Of a DNA stretch of 64,000 nucleotides, positions 15,803-24,188 are shown one piece after another; within the stretch, counting starts at the first letter, position 1; each line of letters starts with the position of its first letter. Below the pieces are notes generated by a model. That model did no database searches, was not told where the DNA came from, and worked only from the letters and a program-made list of their open reading frames with translations. The stretch comes from Thiodiazotropha sp040791665 (GTDB lineage: Bacteria > Pseudomonadota > Gammaproteobacteria > Chromatiales > Chromatiaceae). Position numbers and translations under genes: made by a program. The DNA is taken from NCBI GenBank assembly GCA_040791665.1, contig JBFNNX010000023.1, forward strand, positions 600,445 to 664,444, in the 5' to 3' direction.

Positions 15803-17299
15803 TTACGCCTCCTCGTCACAGGCATGCCGATCCAGCCCGGCCTCTGCCAGGGCCACGGCGCGGAACACCGCCCGCCCCTTGTTCATGGTCTCCTTCCACT
15901 CCAGTTCGGGGATGGAGTCGGCAACCACGCCCGCGCCGGCCTGGATGTGCAGGGTCTCATCCTTGATGACAGCGGTCCTGATGGCGATGGCCGTATCCAT
16001 ATTGCCGTTCCACGAGAGATAACCGACCGCGCCGGAGTAGATGCCCCGCTTCACCGGCTCCAGCTCGTCGATGATCTCCATGGCGCGGATCTTCGGTGCC
16101 CCACTCACGGTACCGGCGGGAAAGGTGGCCCGCAGGACATCGATGGCACTCATGCCGTCACGCAACTCGCCGATGACGTTGGAGACGATGTGCATGACGT
16201 GGGAGTAACGCTCGACGATCATCTTGTCGGTCAGCTCCACGCTTCCAATCTTCGCCACACGACCGGTATCGTTGCGTCCGAGATCGATCAACATCAAGTG
16301 TTCAGCCAGCTCCTTGGGATCCGCCAGCAGCTCAGCTTCCAGCGCCTTGTCCTCCTCTTCCGTATGCCCCCGCCGGCGGGTGCCCGCGATGGGGCGTACC
16401 GTTACCACCCCATCCTCGAGACGGGTGAGGATCTCCGGCGAGGAGCCGACGATATGAAAATCGTCAAGATTGAGGTAATACATGTACGGTGAAGGATTTA
16501 GACCGCGCAAGGCGCGGTAGAGATCGATGGGCGGCGCCTGAAACGGTATCGAAAGACGCTGCGAGACGACCACCTGCATACAGTCACCCTCGAGGATATA
16601 CTCCTTGATCCGTTCCACCGCCTGTTTGTAGCCCTGTTCGGTAAACCCGGAGACAAAATCGGACTCATTGACCGTTCTTTCAGGACCGCAACTCTCCCGT
16701 GGTACGGGCTGCCTCATGGCGAATACCAACTCGCGAATCCGCGTTTCGGCGGACGCCAGGGTACCTCCCTGGGTGGGATCCACATGCACGATGACGAACA
16801 ACCGTCCCGAAAGGTTGTCGAATACCACCACTTCATCCGAGATCATCAACAGGATGTCGGGCGTGCCGAGTTGATCGGGATTGGGGCAGTCGGCCAGTTT
16901 GGGTTCGATGTAGCGGATAATGTCGTATCCGAAATAGCCCACTAAACCACCATTGAAGCGAGGCGATCCTTCCACCTCGGCGGCTTTGAAGCGTTGCTGG
17001 AAGGACTCGATCCAGGCCAGCGGATCATCGACCCGATGGGATTCAGTCACCTCACCGTCGGTCACCACCTTGATCTGCAACCCCTCGACCCTGACATGGG
17101 TACGGCATGGCAGTCCAATGATGGAGTAGCGCCCCCACTTCTCTCCGCCATGCACCGACTCGAAGAGGTAGGAGTAGGGGCCATGGGCCAGCTTCATGTA
17201 GACGCTTAGGGGGGTATCGAGATCCGCCAGGACCTCGCAGACGACGGGAATGCGATTGTAGCCCTGTTGCGCCAGGGCGGCGAACTGTTGGGGGGTCAT
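15803..17299 (-). CDS. trpE: Anthranilate synthase component I
   Basis: About 498 residues. It makes anthranilate from chorismate and ammonia. The N-terminal region has YSYLFESVHGGEKWGRYSII, whose LLES-like element (here LFES) is part of the tryptophan feedback site. The chorismate-binding domain shows GDCMQVVVSQR, NPSPYMYYLN, GSSPEILTR, RPIAGTRRRG, DLGRNDTGRV, GTVSGAPKIRAMEII and IQAGAGVV in order. The start is ATG 17299 with GGAGAGG just upstream; the frame can extend to a GTG at 17311, which would read through the ribosome-binding site. A Trp-containing leader ORF lies 55 bases upstream, suggesting attenuation. Confidence 0.97.
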   Translation of the reverse strand: MTPQQFAALAQQGYNRIPVVCEVLADLDTPLSVYMKLAHGPYSYLFESVHGGEKWGRYSIIGLPCRTHVRVEGLQIKVVTDGEVTESHRVDDPLAWIESFQQRFKAAEVEGSPRFNGGLVGYFGYDIIRYIEPKLADCPNPDQLGTPDILLMISDEVVVFDNLSGRLFVIVHVDPTQGGTLASAETRIRELVFAMRQPVPRESCGPERTVNESDFVSGFTEQGYKQAVERIKEYILEGDCMQVVVSQRLSIPFQAPPIDLYRALRGLNPSPYMYYLNLDDFHIVGSSPEILTRLEDGVVTVRPIAGTRRRGHTEEEDKALEAELLADPKELAEHLMLIDLGRNDTGRVAKIGSVELTDKMIVERYSHVMHIVSNVIGELRDGMSAIDVLRATFPAGTVSGAPKIRAMEIIDELEPVKRGIYSGAVGYLSWNGNMDTAIAIRTAVIKDETLHIQAGAGVVADSIPELEWKETMNKGRAVFRAVALAEAGLDRHACDEEA

Positions 17300-17339
17300 T
17301 TTCCTCTCCACACAAAAGACCAGACGACGTGATTTAATG

Positions 17340-17398
17340 GGTTGGTTCGGGAATCACCAACGCCATCGTGCGCCATACATCAAGGTCGTGTTGTGTGA
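17340..17398 (-). promoter_or_regulatory. Candidate trpE attenuator structures
   Basis: Two competing pairings can be drawn on the leader RNA. One is a local hairpin, GTTGGT/ACCAAC with a further GG/CC across a bulge (17340-17365), which contains the final Trp codon and the stop. The other is a long-range pairing in which CACACAA-cac-GACC (about 17385-17398) pairs with GGTC-tt-TTGTGTG (about 17303-17318), overlapping the trpE ribosome-binding region. Occupancy of the Trp codons would decide between them. Confidence 0.4.
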
Positions 17399-17410
17399 AA
17401 GCAGGGTCAT
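17354..17410 (-). CDS. trpL: Putative trp operon leader peptide
   Basis: ATG 17410 opens an 18-codon frame reading MTLLSHNTTLMYGARWRW and ending TGA. Two of the last three sense codons are Trp (TGG-CGT-TGG-TGA), as in attenuation leader peptides. GGTGA lies about 10 bases upstream. The last Trp codon and the stop fall in a stem (GTTGGT / ACCAAC), and CACACAA...GACC within the leader can pair with GGTC..TTGTGTG next to the trpE ribosome-binding site. Stalling at Trp codons could therefore switch structures. A classic U-run terminator is not seen, so control could be translational. An internal ATG gives a shorter 8-residue version. This is inference from sequence. Confidence 0.55.
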   Translation of the reverse strand: MTLLSHNTTLMYGARWRW

Positions 17411-17467
17411 TGCGTATCGTTCACCGTCAATAGTTGCTGCTAACCATAATCAAAACTTGGGCAGGTC

Positions 17468-18145
17468 TCAAGCGGCATTTTCCAACAGCGCACTGATTTC
17501 AAGCAATGAGTCGAGCACAGCATCCGGGTTGTAATGCCGGATATCCTCGCCATGATTATAACCGTAACTCATGCAGACAATCTGAAAACCGGCTGCGCGG
17601 GCCGCCTTCACATCGCTCTGGGAATCACCCACCATCAGTGAAGCGGCCGGGTCCGTCGACAACTTTTCCGCCGCATGCAACAGCGGCATCGGGTCTGGCT
17701 TCTTCTTCGGCAGCGTATCGCCGGCGACGACGATCTCGAAATCGTCATGGACACCCAGGTCCTGCAGTAACGGCAGGGTGAACCGGGCCGCCTTGTTGGT
17801 CACGCAGCCAAGACGGAAGCCCTGTCTCTTCAAGTAGTCCAGACCCTCCCGGATTCCCGGATAGAGCACCGAGCGTTTACTGGTGTTTTCAGCATAGAGT
17901 TCGAGAAAGATAGGATAGGCGCGTTCATAATCGGCCTCGTCCGGCTCACCGTCAAGCTGGCCGATGAGGGCGCGGCGCACCAGGCGTTCCACCCCATTGC
18001 CGACCCAGTCCCGCACCTTTGTTTCACCGTGGCGCGGGCGGCCCAGCCGATCCATCATCTGATCCACGCAATAGGCCAGATCAGGTACGCTGTCGACCAG
18101 AGTGCCGTCCACATCGATGAGGATCATTTCGGGTTTCTTAATCAT
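17468..18145 (-). CDS. gph: Phosphoglycolate phosphatase, HAD family
   Basis: A 225-residue HAD-superfamily enzyme. ILIDVDGTLVDS contains the nucleophile Asp and the general-acid Asp. CVTNKAARF carries the second motif, KKKPDPMPLL the Lys of motif III, and MVGDSQSDVKAARAAG the motif IV acidic residues. Gph removes phosphate from 2-phosphoglycolate, the product of RuBisCO oxygenation or of DNA-damage repair, which fits an autotroph. The classic order rpe-gph-trpE is kept here. The gap to rpe is about 200 bases and holds a MITE-like repeat. Confidence 0.93.
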   Translation of the reverse strand: MIKKPEMILIDVDGTLVDSVPDLAYCVDQMMDRLGRPRHGETKVRDWVGNGVERLVRRALIGQLDGEPDEADYERAYPIFLELYAENTSKRSVLYPGIREGLDYLKRQGFRLGCVTNKAARFTLPLLQDLGVHDDFEIVVAGDTLPKKKPDPMPLLHAAEKLSTDPAASLMVGDSQSDVKAARAAGFQIVCMSYGYNHGEDIRHYNPDAVLDSLLEISALLENAA

Positions 18146-18180
18146 GACTGCATGCTCTCATTCGAAGGCCGCGTAAATCG

Positions 18181-18329
18181 GTCCGCAAATGAACGCGAAT
18201 AACGCAAATAGTAATAACACTACCGGCTCAGGGTGTAGGGTGCGGCAAGACGCATCTGCGAATAAACGATCAATCATCAAGCATTCTTTATTTGCGTTTA
18301 TTTGCGTTCATTTGCGTTCATTTGCGGAC
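18181..18329. repeat. MITE-like element with 16-bp perfect inverted ends, copy 1
   Basis: GTCCGCAAATGAACGC at 18181-18196 is the exact inverse of GCGTTCATTTGCGGAC at 18314-18329. The right arm also carries extra tandem TATTTGCGTT units. The 149-base element lies between rpe and gph and has no coding capacity. It could fold as one long hairpin in the mRNA. Similar pairs occur at 55120-55344 and 62569-62649. Confidence 0.65.
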
Positions 18330-18349
18330 TCATCATTCATTCATACAAA

Positions 18350-19042
18350 TCAGACCTTGGCCAATTCCGCCATCATCTTACCGACGATGGTATCGTAACG
18401 GTTGGCATCGCCCGCTTCGGCAAAGCCGAAAATCCCCGATCCCGCCACGAAGGTGTCGGCGCCTGCTGCCTTGATCTCGGCGATGTTGTCGACCTTGACA
18501 CCGCCGTCGATCTCGAGGCGGATATCCAAGCCCGAATCATCGATCAGCTTACGACACTGGCGCAGTTTATCCATGGTGGCGGGAATAAAACTCTGACCGC
18601 CGAATCCCGGGTTGACCGACATCAGCAGTATCATGTCGACCTTATCGAGCACATAGTCGAGATGGGACAGGGGCGTGGCCGGATTGAATACCAGACCCGA
18701 TTTACAACCTTCGTTGCGAATCAGCTGCAGGCTGCGATCGACATGCTCCGAGGCCTCCGGGTGAAAGGTGATGTAAGTGGCACCGGCCTTGGCGAAATCG
18801 GGGATGATGCGGTCTACGGGTTTGACCATCATGTGGACATCGATTTCGGCTGTGACCCCATGTTTGCGCAGCGCTTCGCAGACCAATGGACCGATGGTCA
18901 GGTTTGGCACATAGTGGTTGTCCATGACGTCAAAATGAACGATCTCAGCACCTGAGGCGAGGACGTCATCCACCTCTTCACCCAGCTTGGCGAAATCCGC
19001 TGACAATATTGACGGTGCGATCTTATCGGATTGACGGGCCAT
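18350..19042 (-). CDS. rpe: Ribulose-phosphate 3-epimerase
   Basis: A 230-residue TIM-barrel enzyme interconverting ribulose-5-P and xylulose-5-P in the pentose-phosphate and Calvin cycles. KIAPSILSADFAKLGEEV is the conserved start, followed by HFDVMDNHYVPNLTIGP with the metal His and Asp. MLLMSVNPGFGGQSFI and LEIDGGVKVDNI carry the phosphate-loop and catalytic Asp motifs. I prefer ATG 19042 (MARQSDK), because AGGAG lies nine bases upstream. The earlier ATG at 19051 directly abuts the AGGAG. It heads the rpe-gph-trpEG unit. Confidence 0.96.
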   Translation of the reverse strand: MARQSDKIAPSILSADFAKLGEEVDDVLASGAEIVHFDVMDNHYVPNLTIGPLVCEALRKHGVTAEIDVHMMVKPVDRIIPDFAKAGATYITFHPEASEHVDRSLQLIRNEGCKSGLVFNPATPLSHLDYVLDKVDMILLMSVNPGFGGQSFIPATMDKLRQCRKLIDDSGLDIRLEIDGGVKVDNIAEIKAAGADTFVAGSGIFGFAEAGDANRYDTIVGKMMAELAKV

Positions 19043-19276
19043 GATTTTCATCTCCTACTGTTCTACCGGCTGTGGCCTGGAAAACCCAGTATCTCACCAC
19101 AGTTACCAAAAAAAGGAGGCCACTTTACCCCAAAGCGCCGCCATTTTCAGCAATCCGCTTTGCAGGGCATTATCAACAGCTGACAATCGCTGATTGCGGA
19201 ACTCTGGCAGACCCATAGCTACTCAGCCTGCGGTGAGGGTACACTAGAGATAGTTGTCAGGCCTAAGGAAATCCAT

Positions 19277-20140
19277 GTGAACCGGTACCTTTGCGCAACC
19301 AAGCTGAGACGAAGATTCAAGACCGCTATTCCTGTCCACCAGCTGTTCCTGCTGTTACTCATCGGCATGGCGGAATCGATACCTGCCGCCAATCTGAGCC
19401 GTGAACAGCGAGTTTCGGAAGCGCTGGAGACCGCGCTCAGCGAAAGCAGGCCGGTATGGCTTGAAACCGAATCGGTGCGCTTTCTGGCGATTCATCGGGA
19501 AACCTCTGCGGTAAATCGCCTGGGTGGCGCCATTCTGCTACATGACAGCGGCTCCCATGCCGATTGGCACGAAGTGATCAATCCCCTGAGACGATACCTG
19601 GCTGAAAGGGGCTGGGATACCCTATCGCTTCAAACACCGATCACCGATGATCCGTCCGACCCTGTGATTGTCAAGTCATTGATAGACTTGAGTCTGCCGC
19701 GTATCCGGGCCGCCATCGACTACCTTACTGAACGGCAAGTCGGCGAGACAGTCCTGATAGGACATGGCCTGGGAGCCAGGATGGCCATGAACTTTGTTAC
19801 TCAACCGGGTAGCGAAATAGGCGCAACCGTTGCCATCGGAGTGACAATGTTTGCCGATGACGAAGAGGATCCGGTGTTTTTGGCCATCAAGGGAGCGGAA
19901 ACAGCGATACTCGATCTCTATGGAAGCCGTGACCTTCCCTCTGTCATCGACAGCGCTCCACAGCGTCGCGCCACAGCGGTACGGAACGGACGCGACCGAT
20001 ACCGGCAGGTCGAAGTATCCGGCGCCGACCACTTTTTCAGTGGTATACAGGAAGAGCTAAGCAATCGTGTCGCCGCATGGTTAAGACAGGCTGCGGGTCA
20101 AGACAGACCTGTCGACCAAGCCGGGGAAGCCTCGGATTAG
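19277..20140 (+). CDS. DUF3530-like alpha/beta-hydrolase-fold protein
   Basis: A 287-residue protein with an N-terminal hydrophobic segment (about 20-36, VHQLFLLLLIGMAES, then IPAANLS) that looks like an export signal. The later pattern, GGAILLHDSGSHADWH, GWDTLSLQTP and VLIGHGLGARMAMNF, matches the alpha/beta-hydrolase fold, with an elbow GHGLGA in which the usual nucleophile Ser is Gly or absent. That variant fits the DUF3530 family of exported proteins with no known activity. GTG start with AAGGA seven bases upstream; an ATG two bases before is immediately stopped. Single gene, divergent from rpe. Confidence 0.65.
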   Translation: MNRYLCATKLRRRFKTAIPVHQLFLLLLIGMAESIPAANLSREQRVSEALETALSESRPVWLETESVRFLAIHRETSAVNRLGGAILLHDSGSHADWHEVINPLRRYLAERGWDTLSLQTPITDDPSDPVIVKSLIDLSLPRIRAAIDYLTERQVGETVLIGHGLGARMAMNFVTQPGSEIGATVAIGVTMFADDEEDPVFLAIKGAETAILDLYGSRDLPSVIDSAPQRRATAVRNGRDRYRQVEVSGADHFFSGIQEELSNRVAAWLRQAAGQDRPVDQAGEASD

Positions 20141-20174
20141 GCAGTACCCCTTATTTTGCAGGGTTAACAACAGA

Positions 20175-20714
20175 CTACTCAACCTCCATCAGCGCCTTGA
20201 TCCGCCTGACATAGAAGCGGGTGCATAATACTCAACCTGGCGCCAAGCCTTGATCTCTCCGTGCTCTTTTATAGGCCTTGAGGACATTGCCGTAGCCGGC
20301 ATTGTAGCTGGCCAGGGCAAAGGCCAGCCGTTGTTGTATCGGCAGCCCTTTTTTCCATTTCCGATAGAGTTTGCGATCGTAGTAGATCCCCGCAGCGATA
20401 TTCCACCGCGGTTCGTCGATCAGGGTAAAGTGAGGATTGTCTTCCTTAATCTCTTCATAGGTAGCCGGCAGAATCTGCATGATACCCTTTGCCCCTGCCG
20501 GACTTTTGGCTCCCGGTTTCAAACCGGATTCGGCGATCGCCTGGGCCTTGAACCAGTGCCAGTCGATGTGCGGCCCAAAATAGTGTTTGGTGTATTTACG
20601 GAAATAGTTGTCGTAATCACGGCTCCAGTGTTGATCCTTAACGAGCTTGAGCGCTCCAGCAAAGGCAAGGCCCGGGAGCAGAACCAGTAACAGCAACCAG
20701 CGCGGAAATAACAT
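20175..20714 (-). pseudogene. Lytic transglycosylase (SLT domain) with in-frame TGA near the C-terminus
   Basis: Residues 1-19 form a signal peptide. FKAQAIAESGLKP contains the catalytic Glu62, followed by SPAGAKGIMQILPATY and AFALASYNAGYGNVLKAY, the core motifs of soluble lytic transglycosylases that cleave murein glycan strands. Translation meets TGA at 20232-20234 after RDQGLAPG, giving 160 residues. The same frame continues for 22 sense codons, VLCTRFYVRRIKALMEVE, to a TAG at 20175-20177. The R-x-YVRRI ending is typical of intact family members, so the TGA looks like a recent nonsense mutation or sequence error. The catalytic domain is complete, so the shortened protein could still work. 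Confidence 0.75.
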
Positions 20715-20754
20715 GGAGTGTCCCGGCCTATTGATTCACAGTCAACCGGCCTTA

Positions 20755-20774
20755 GGGCCTGATAACGCTAATTC
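20755..20774 (+). repeat. GGGCCTGTTAACACTAATCC family, copy B
   Basis: GGGCCTGATAACGCTAATTC lies between the DUF350 gene and the transglycosylase gene, and partly covers the DUF350 stop codon. Four mismatches to the deduced consensus. Confidence 0.4.
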
Positions 20775-20998
20775 AGGCCTAGCCCAATCACCAAACCATG
20801 TGCGGTGCCGATGCCGATAAAGATGCCCATGATCAGGATCCCAACGGCGACATTCCCCTTCTGCAACTCATCCGGAATACTGAAATTCACAATATGGCTA
20901 AAGACCTTGCAACCGAACCACATGAAGAAAATAGTCAGCGCTCCGCCAAAGATCACATAGATGAAATTGAGAAGAATCGGGTCAATGGAATCGGTCAT
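20768..20998 (-). CDS. DUF350 family small membrane protein
   Basis: A 76-residue protein with two predicted membrane helices (about 8-30 and 48-74) and a charged loop, IPDELQKGNVAVGILIMGIF. The NxAVG..MG pattern is that of DUF350/UPF0719 inner-membrane proteins, whose function is unknown. A full DUF350 protein often has two such units; this one has one. GGAG precedes the ATG by four bases. It lies 18 bases after djlA on the same strand and probably shares its transcript. Confidence 0.75.
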   Translation of the reverse strand: MTDSIDPILLNFIYVIFGGALTIFFMWFGCKVFSHIVNFSIPDELQKGNVAVGILIMGIFIGIGTAHGLVIGLGLN

Positions 20999-21016
20999 AT
21001 TTCTCCTCCATAAATA

Positions 21017-21838
21017 TTATGCCATGCCTCTGGCTTCTTTCACGCGCTCATAGGCCTTTTTGATCTCATCCGTCTTTTGCGCCGCCATCTTCATCATCTC
21101 CTCGGGAAGCCCTTTGGAGACCAGTTTGTCCGGATGGTGTTGACTGATCAGCCGTCGATAGGCCCGTTTGACCTCCTTATCCGTCGCTTCCGGCGTAATG
21201 TTAAGGATGTCGTAGGCATCTTTAACGGAAAGGCCCTGCGTCCTCGGCGGCGCCCTATCACCTCTGCCGCCACCTGCACCGGTATAGTGAGACTGAGCGC
21301 GTATCATGCGCTCCAGCCTCCTGAAGGTTAATTCGGAAATATTCAGCAACGAGCAGACATGCAGCAACAAGGACTCTTCCGCCCTGTCCATACGGCTGTC
21401 TGCATAGGCAGCCTGGATCTGGATCTCCAGAAACATCTGTATCAGGGTTTGACGGCGATGGCACTCCAGTCGAAACTGCTCCACCACTTCGCCCAGCGGA
21501 AAGTCATCCGCTTTGCCTTCATTGAACAGGCGGATCGCTGTCTTGCGCATTTCGCTCGACAGCGACATCTGCGCCATGAGGGCTTCGGCCAACTTGATCT
21601 CATCGGGAGAGACACGGCCATCGGCCTTGGCCAGATGCCCCATAACGGAAAAGGTGGCGGTGAAGAAGGCCGTCTGGACTCGCTCCTGATCACCCGGGCC
21701 CCAGCTTACCTGGTCGTCGGGCAACCCCTGCAGGCCCTTGTCGAATCGATGACCGAGGGCGGCGCCCAATACCGCTCCCAGGGGACCTCCCAACATGAAA
21801 CCGAATGCACCACCTACCAGTTTACCCCACCAACTCAA
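21017..21838 (-). CDS. djlA: DjlA-type membrane-anchored DnaJ co-chaperone
   Basis: A 273-residue protein with the three DjlA parts. An N-terminal glycine-rich membrane segment (WGKLVGGAFGFMLGGPLGAV) is followed by a TerB-like helical domain (about 55-180, FSVMGHLAKADGRVSPDEI). The C-terminal J domain (about 205-273) has DAYDILNITPEATDKEVKRA and HHPDK, so the HPD motif that stimulates the DnaK ATPase is intact. The start is TTG (21838) with GAGG seven bases upstream; no ATG fits. It should recruit DnaK to the inner membrane, as E. coli DjlA does in envelope stress. Confidence 0.92.
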   Translation of the reverse strand: MSWWGKLVGGAFGFMLGGPLGAVLGAALGHRFDKGLQGLPDDQVSWGPGDQERVQTAFFTATFSVMGHLAKADGRVSPDEIKLAEALMAQMSLSSEMRKTAIRLFNEGKADDFPLGEVVEQFRLECHRRQTLIQMFLEIQIQAAYADSRMDRAEESLLLHVCSLLNISELTFRRLERMIRAQSHYTGAGGGRGDRAPPRTQGLSVKDAYDILNITPEATDKEVKRAYRRLISQHHPDKLVSKGLPEEMMKMAAQKTDEIKKAYERVKEARGMA

Positions 21839-21900
21839 AGGCTTACCTCTACGCTACAGCTGCTCAAGAAACCAAACCGTCACTATACCTCAACGGAACG

Positions 21901-22566
21901 CTATTTTCCGTGGATATATTGCTCGTCGCTGAAGGAGTAGACCCAGGTAGGGCAGAAAACCACCATTAGGGTGATCACCCAGCCATTGACCAGGGCTTCC
22001 GGAAAGAACATCAAGGGGAAGAAGGGCATCACAGTCACCTCCAGTTCCGCCATGGTATAGGCGCCACTGAGGACCAGTAACTGCATCGCCAGATAGCCAC
22101 TGGCATAGCCAACCAGCCAAGCGGTAAAAAAGCCGTTACCCAAGACATAGACAAAGAACTGCCGTGGCAACCAGCTGCGTACCAATATCAAGGATATTTG
22201 CGAGAGGGTGATCGGAACCAGTGCCACGGTCAGATAACTGACCACAAAACCCTGCCATCCGGTTCCCGCGTTCAGAGAGACGGCGAGCAGGGCGATACTG
22301 GCCATAATGATGGCCATAGACCATCCGAACATAAGGGTTATAACCGTAACGCCAAGCAGGTGAAATGAGATTCCCGGTTGCAGATGAGCACGGATATGCC
22401 AGAGCACAATCAGTGCAACGATTGCGCCAAGAAACACATGCAGCTGCCCATCGCGGGCAAGTCGGCCCCAGGGCGCCAGGCGCAGCGCAAGCAAAAGCAC
22501 CACACCATACAGGCCGGCAAACCACCACAGCAGGGCACCGGTAAAGAGTTCACCATCCAGCTCCAT
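21901..22566 (-). CDS. CbiM-like energy-coupling-factor permease homologue
   Basis: A 221-residue integral membrane protein with about six or seven hydrophobic helices. WHIRAHLQPGISFHLLGVTVITLMFGW resembles the conserved metal-binding region of CbiM/NikM-type substrate-capture subunits of ECF transporters, usually for cobalt or nickel. The usual N-terminal MHIPDG motif of CbiM is missing, and no cbiQ or cbiO is adjacent, so function is uncertain. It may be the stand-alone gammaproteobacterial subgroup of unknown role. The ATG at 22566 is the only good start. Confidence 0.55.
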   Translation of the reverse strand: MELDGELFTGALLWWFAGLYGVVLLLALRLAPWGRLARDGQLHVFLGAIVALIVLWHIRAHLQPGISFHLLGVTVITLMFGWSMAIIMASIALLAVSLNAGTGWQGFVVSYLTVALVPITLSQISLILVRSWLPRQFFVYVLGNGFFTAWLVGYASGYLAMQLLVLSGAYTMAELEVTVMPFFPLMFFPEALVNGWVITLMVVFCPTWVYSFSDEQYIHGK

Positions 22567-22611
22567 CGCGACTCTATCCTTTTCATAAAACGGATTTCAG
22601 TTATGCTGTTA

Positions 22612-22630
22612 GGGCCTTTAGCATTAATCC
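22612..22630 (+). repeat. GGGCCTGTTAACACTAATCC family, divergent copy C
   Basis: GGGCCTTTAGCATTAATCC in the 176-base gap between the divergent CbiM-like and tas genes. It is a weaker match to the deduced consensus, so chance similarity is possible. Confidence 0.3.
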
Positions 22631-22742
22631 ATTCGACACTGCCGGGATTGGTATTAGCAGGCCCCAGCAAGCAAAAACTTAAACCTCGATATTGAGTGTT
22701 TGGCCCGCCACTCCAAACCGTAAAATAACAGGGGATACTCCC

Positions 22743-23783
22743 GTGAAATACCGCCAACTTGGCCACACAGACATCAAAGTAAGCGCGCTCTGTCTGGGCA
22801 CCATGACCTTTGGTGAGCAGAACAGCGAATCAGAGGCCCATGCTCAGCTCGACCGGGCCATTGCTGCCGGTATTAACTTTATCGACACAGCCGAGATGTA
22901 TCCGGTTCCACCCAAGGCAAAAACTCAAGGCCTGACCGAGCGTTATATCGGCACCTGGCTTACCCGCCAGGGTCAGCGCGACCGTTTGGTCATCGCCACC
23001 AAAGTTGCCGGCCCGGCGGATTGGTTAGGCTATATGAGAGACGGCAACCCGCATCTGGACAGAGTCAATATCGAGGCGGCGGTGGATGAGAGTCTGCAAC
23101 GACTGCAGACAGATTACATTGATATCTATCAGCTCCACTGGCCGGATCGTCACACCAATTACTTCGGTGAACTCGGCTACCAAGCGGCTGAATCAGAAAA
23201 GATGACACCGATCCTGGAAACCCTGCAAGTCTTAAGCGATCTGAAAAAGGCCGGAAAGATACGCCATATCGGAGTTTCCAATGAGACTCCCTGGGGATTG
23301 ATGCGCTATCTGAGTCTGGCCGAAGAGCATGACCTGCCGAGAGCTGTGACTATTCAAAACCCCTATAATCTGCTGAATCGTACCTTTGAAATCGGATTGG
23401 CTGAAATCGCCCATCGGGAAAACTGTGGCCTGTTGGCCTACTCACCGATCGCATTCGGTGTGCTTTCCGGCAAATATCTCAATGGCCAACAACCTGCGAA
23501 TGCCCGTTTGACCCTTTTTGATCGCTTCAACCGCTACTCCAACCCGCAGGTTGAATGGGTAACCGAACAATATGTCGCAGTGGCAGAGAGGGCGGGCATT
23601 AATCCCGCACAAATGGCGCTGGCATATGTTACAGGCCGGGCCTTTGTAACCAGCAATATCATCGGCGCCACCACCCTGGCGCAACTTGAAGAGAATATTG
23701 AAAGTATCCATATCACCCTATCTAAAGCGGTCTTGGATGAGATCGAAGCGATCCATACGCAACAGCCCAATCCAGCTCCATAG
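22743..23783 (+). CDS. tas: Aldo/keto reductase, Tas family
   Basis: A 346-residue NADP-dependent aldo/keto reductase, clearly the Tas type. LCLGTMTFGEQNSESEAHAQLD, INFIDTAEMYPVPPKA and LTERYIGTWL match E. coli Tas. The catalytic Asp and Tyr sit in the DTAEMY block, Lys in IATKVAGP, and His in LQTDYIDIYQLHWPDR. IGVSNETPWGLMRYLSLA and IQNPYNLLNRTFEIGLAEI are further Tas signatures. The start is GTG 22743 with AGGGGA upstream; the frame extends earlier but without family similarity. The physiological substrate is not known. Confidence 0.93.
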   Translation: MKYRQLGHTDIKVSALCLGTMTFGEQNSESEAHAQLDRAIAAGINFIDTAEMYPVPPKAKTQGLTERYIGTWLTRQGQRDRLVIATKVAGPADWLGYMRDGNPHLDRVNIEAAVDESLQRLQTDYIDIYQLHWPDRHTNYFGELGYQAAESEKMTPILETLQVLSDLKKAGKIRHIGVSNETPWGLMRYLSLAEEHDLPRAVTIQNPYNLLNRTFEIGLAEIAHRENCGLLAYSPIAFGVLSGKYLNGQQPANARLTLFDRFNRYSNPQVEWVTEQYVAVAERAGINPAQMALAYVTGRAFVTSNIIGATTLAQLEENIESIHITLSKAVLDEIEAIHTQQPNPAP

Positions 23784-23888
23784 GCTACGGGGATTGTTGT
23801 AAATATTTAAGAATGACAATGGCAATAACACGCGTTCAGAGCCATAATCGAACTATCCCCGGGTATAAACATATCTAGTCGGAGACCC

Positions 23889-24188
23889 ATGACAATGAAT
23901 TCACCGAGAATCCGTATTGGCGAATGGTTTAAAACTGTCGATGGCGATAATCTTGAGGTTGTGGCCTTCGATCCAGATGACGGTGTCGTGGAAGTCCAAT
24001 TTTACGACGGAACCGTGGAGGAGTACGATTTTGAGGACTGGGAGGCGTTGGAGGTCAAACCCATTGCACCGCCAGAGGATTGGTCAGGCTCTTACGATCT
24101 CTCCAGGGACGATTATGGGGTTGATCTCGACCACCCGGCAGGTGAAACCCTACCAAACCCCCTCGACCACATCGAGGATACCGACTAA
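23889..24188 (+). CDS. Small acidic conserved protein, possibly DUF6763
   Basis: A 99-residue, very acidic protein (RIRIGEWFKTVDGDNLEVVAFD, then VVEVQFYDGTVEEYDFEDWEAL). The first half looks like a small SH3-like beta barrel. The second half is a disordered Asp/Glu-rich tail with PIAPPEDWSGSYD. I recognise the type as a gammaproteobacterial conserved hypothetical, possibly DUF6763, without known function. GGAG precedes the ATG, and a second ATG two codons later is an equally good start. Single gene on its own transcript. Confidence 0.65.
   Translation: MTMNSPRIRIGEWFKTVDGDNLEVVAFDPDDGVVEVQFYDGTVEEYDFEDWEALEVKPIAPPEDWSGSYDLSRDDYGVDLDHPAGETLPNPLDHIEDTD

Noticed and set aside
18181..18329. CRISPR array
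   Set aside because: The TTTGCG units are short, unevenly spaced and arranged as inverted arms, without unique spacers or cas genes.
20232..20234. TGA read as a sense codon (recoding)
   Set aside because: All other genes in the window use TGA freely as a stop, for example crp and trpC, so a general recoding is excluded; a mutation or sequencing error is simpler.
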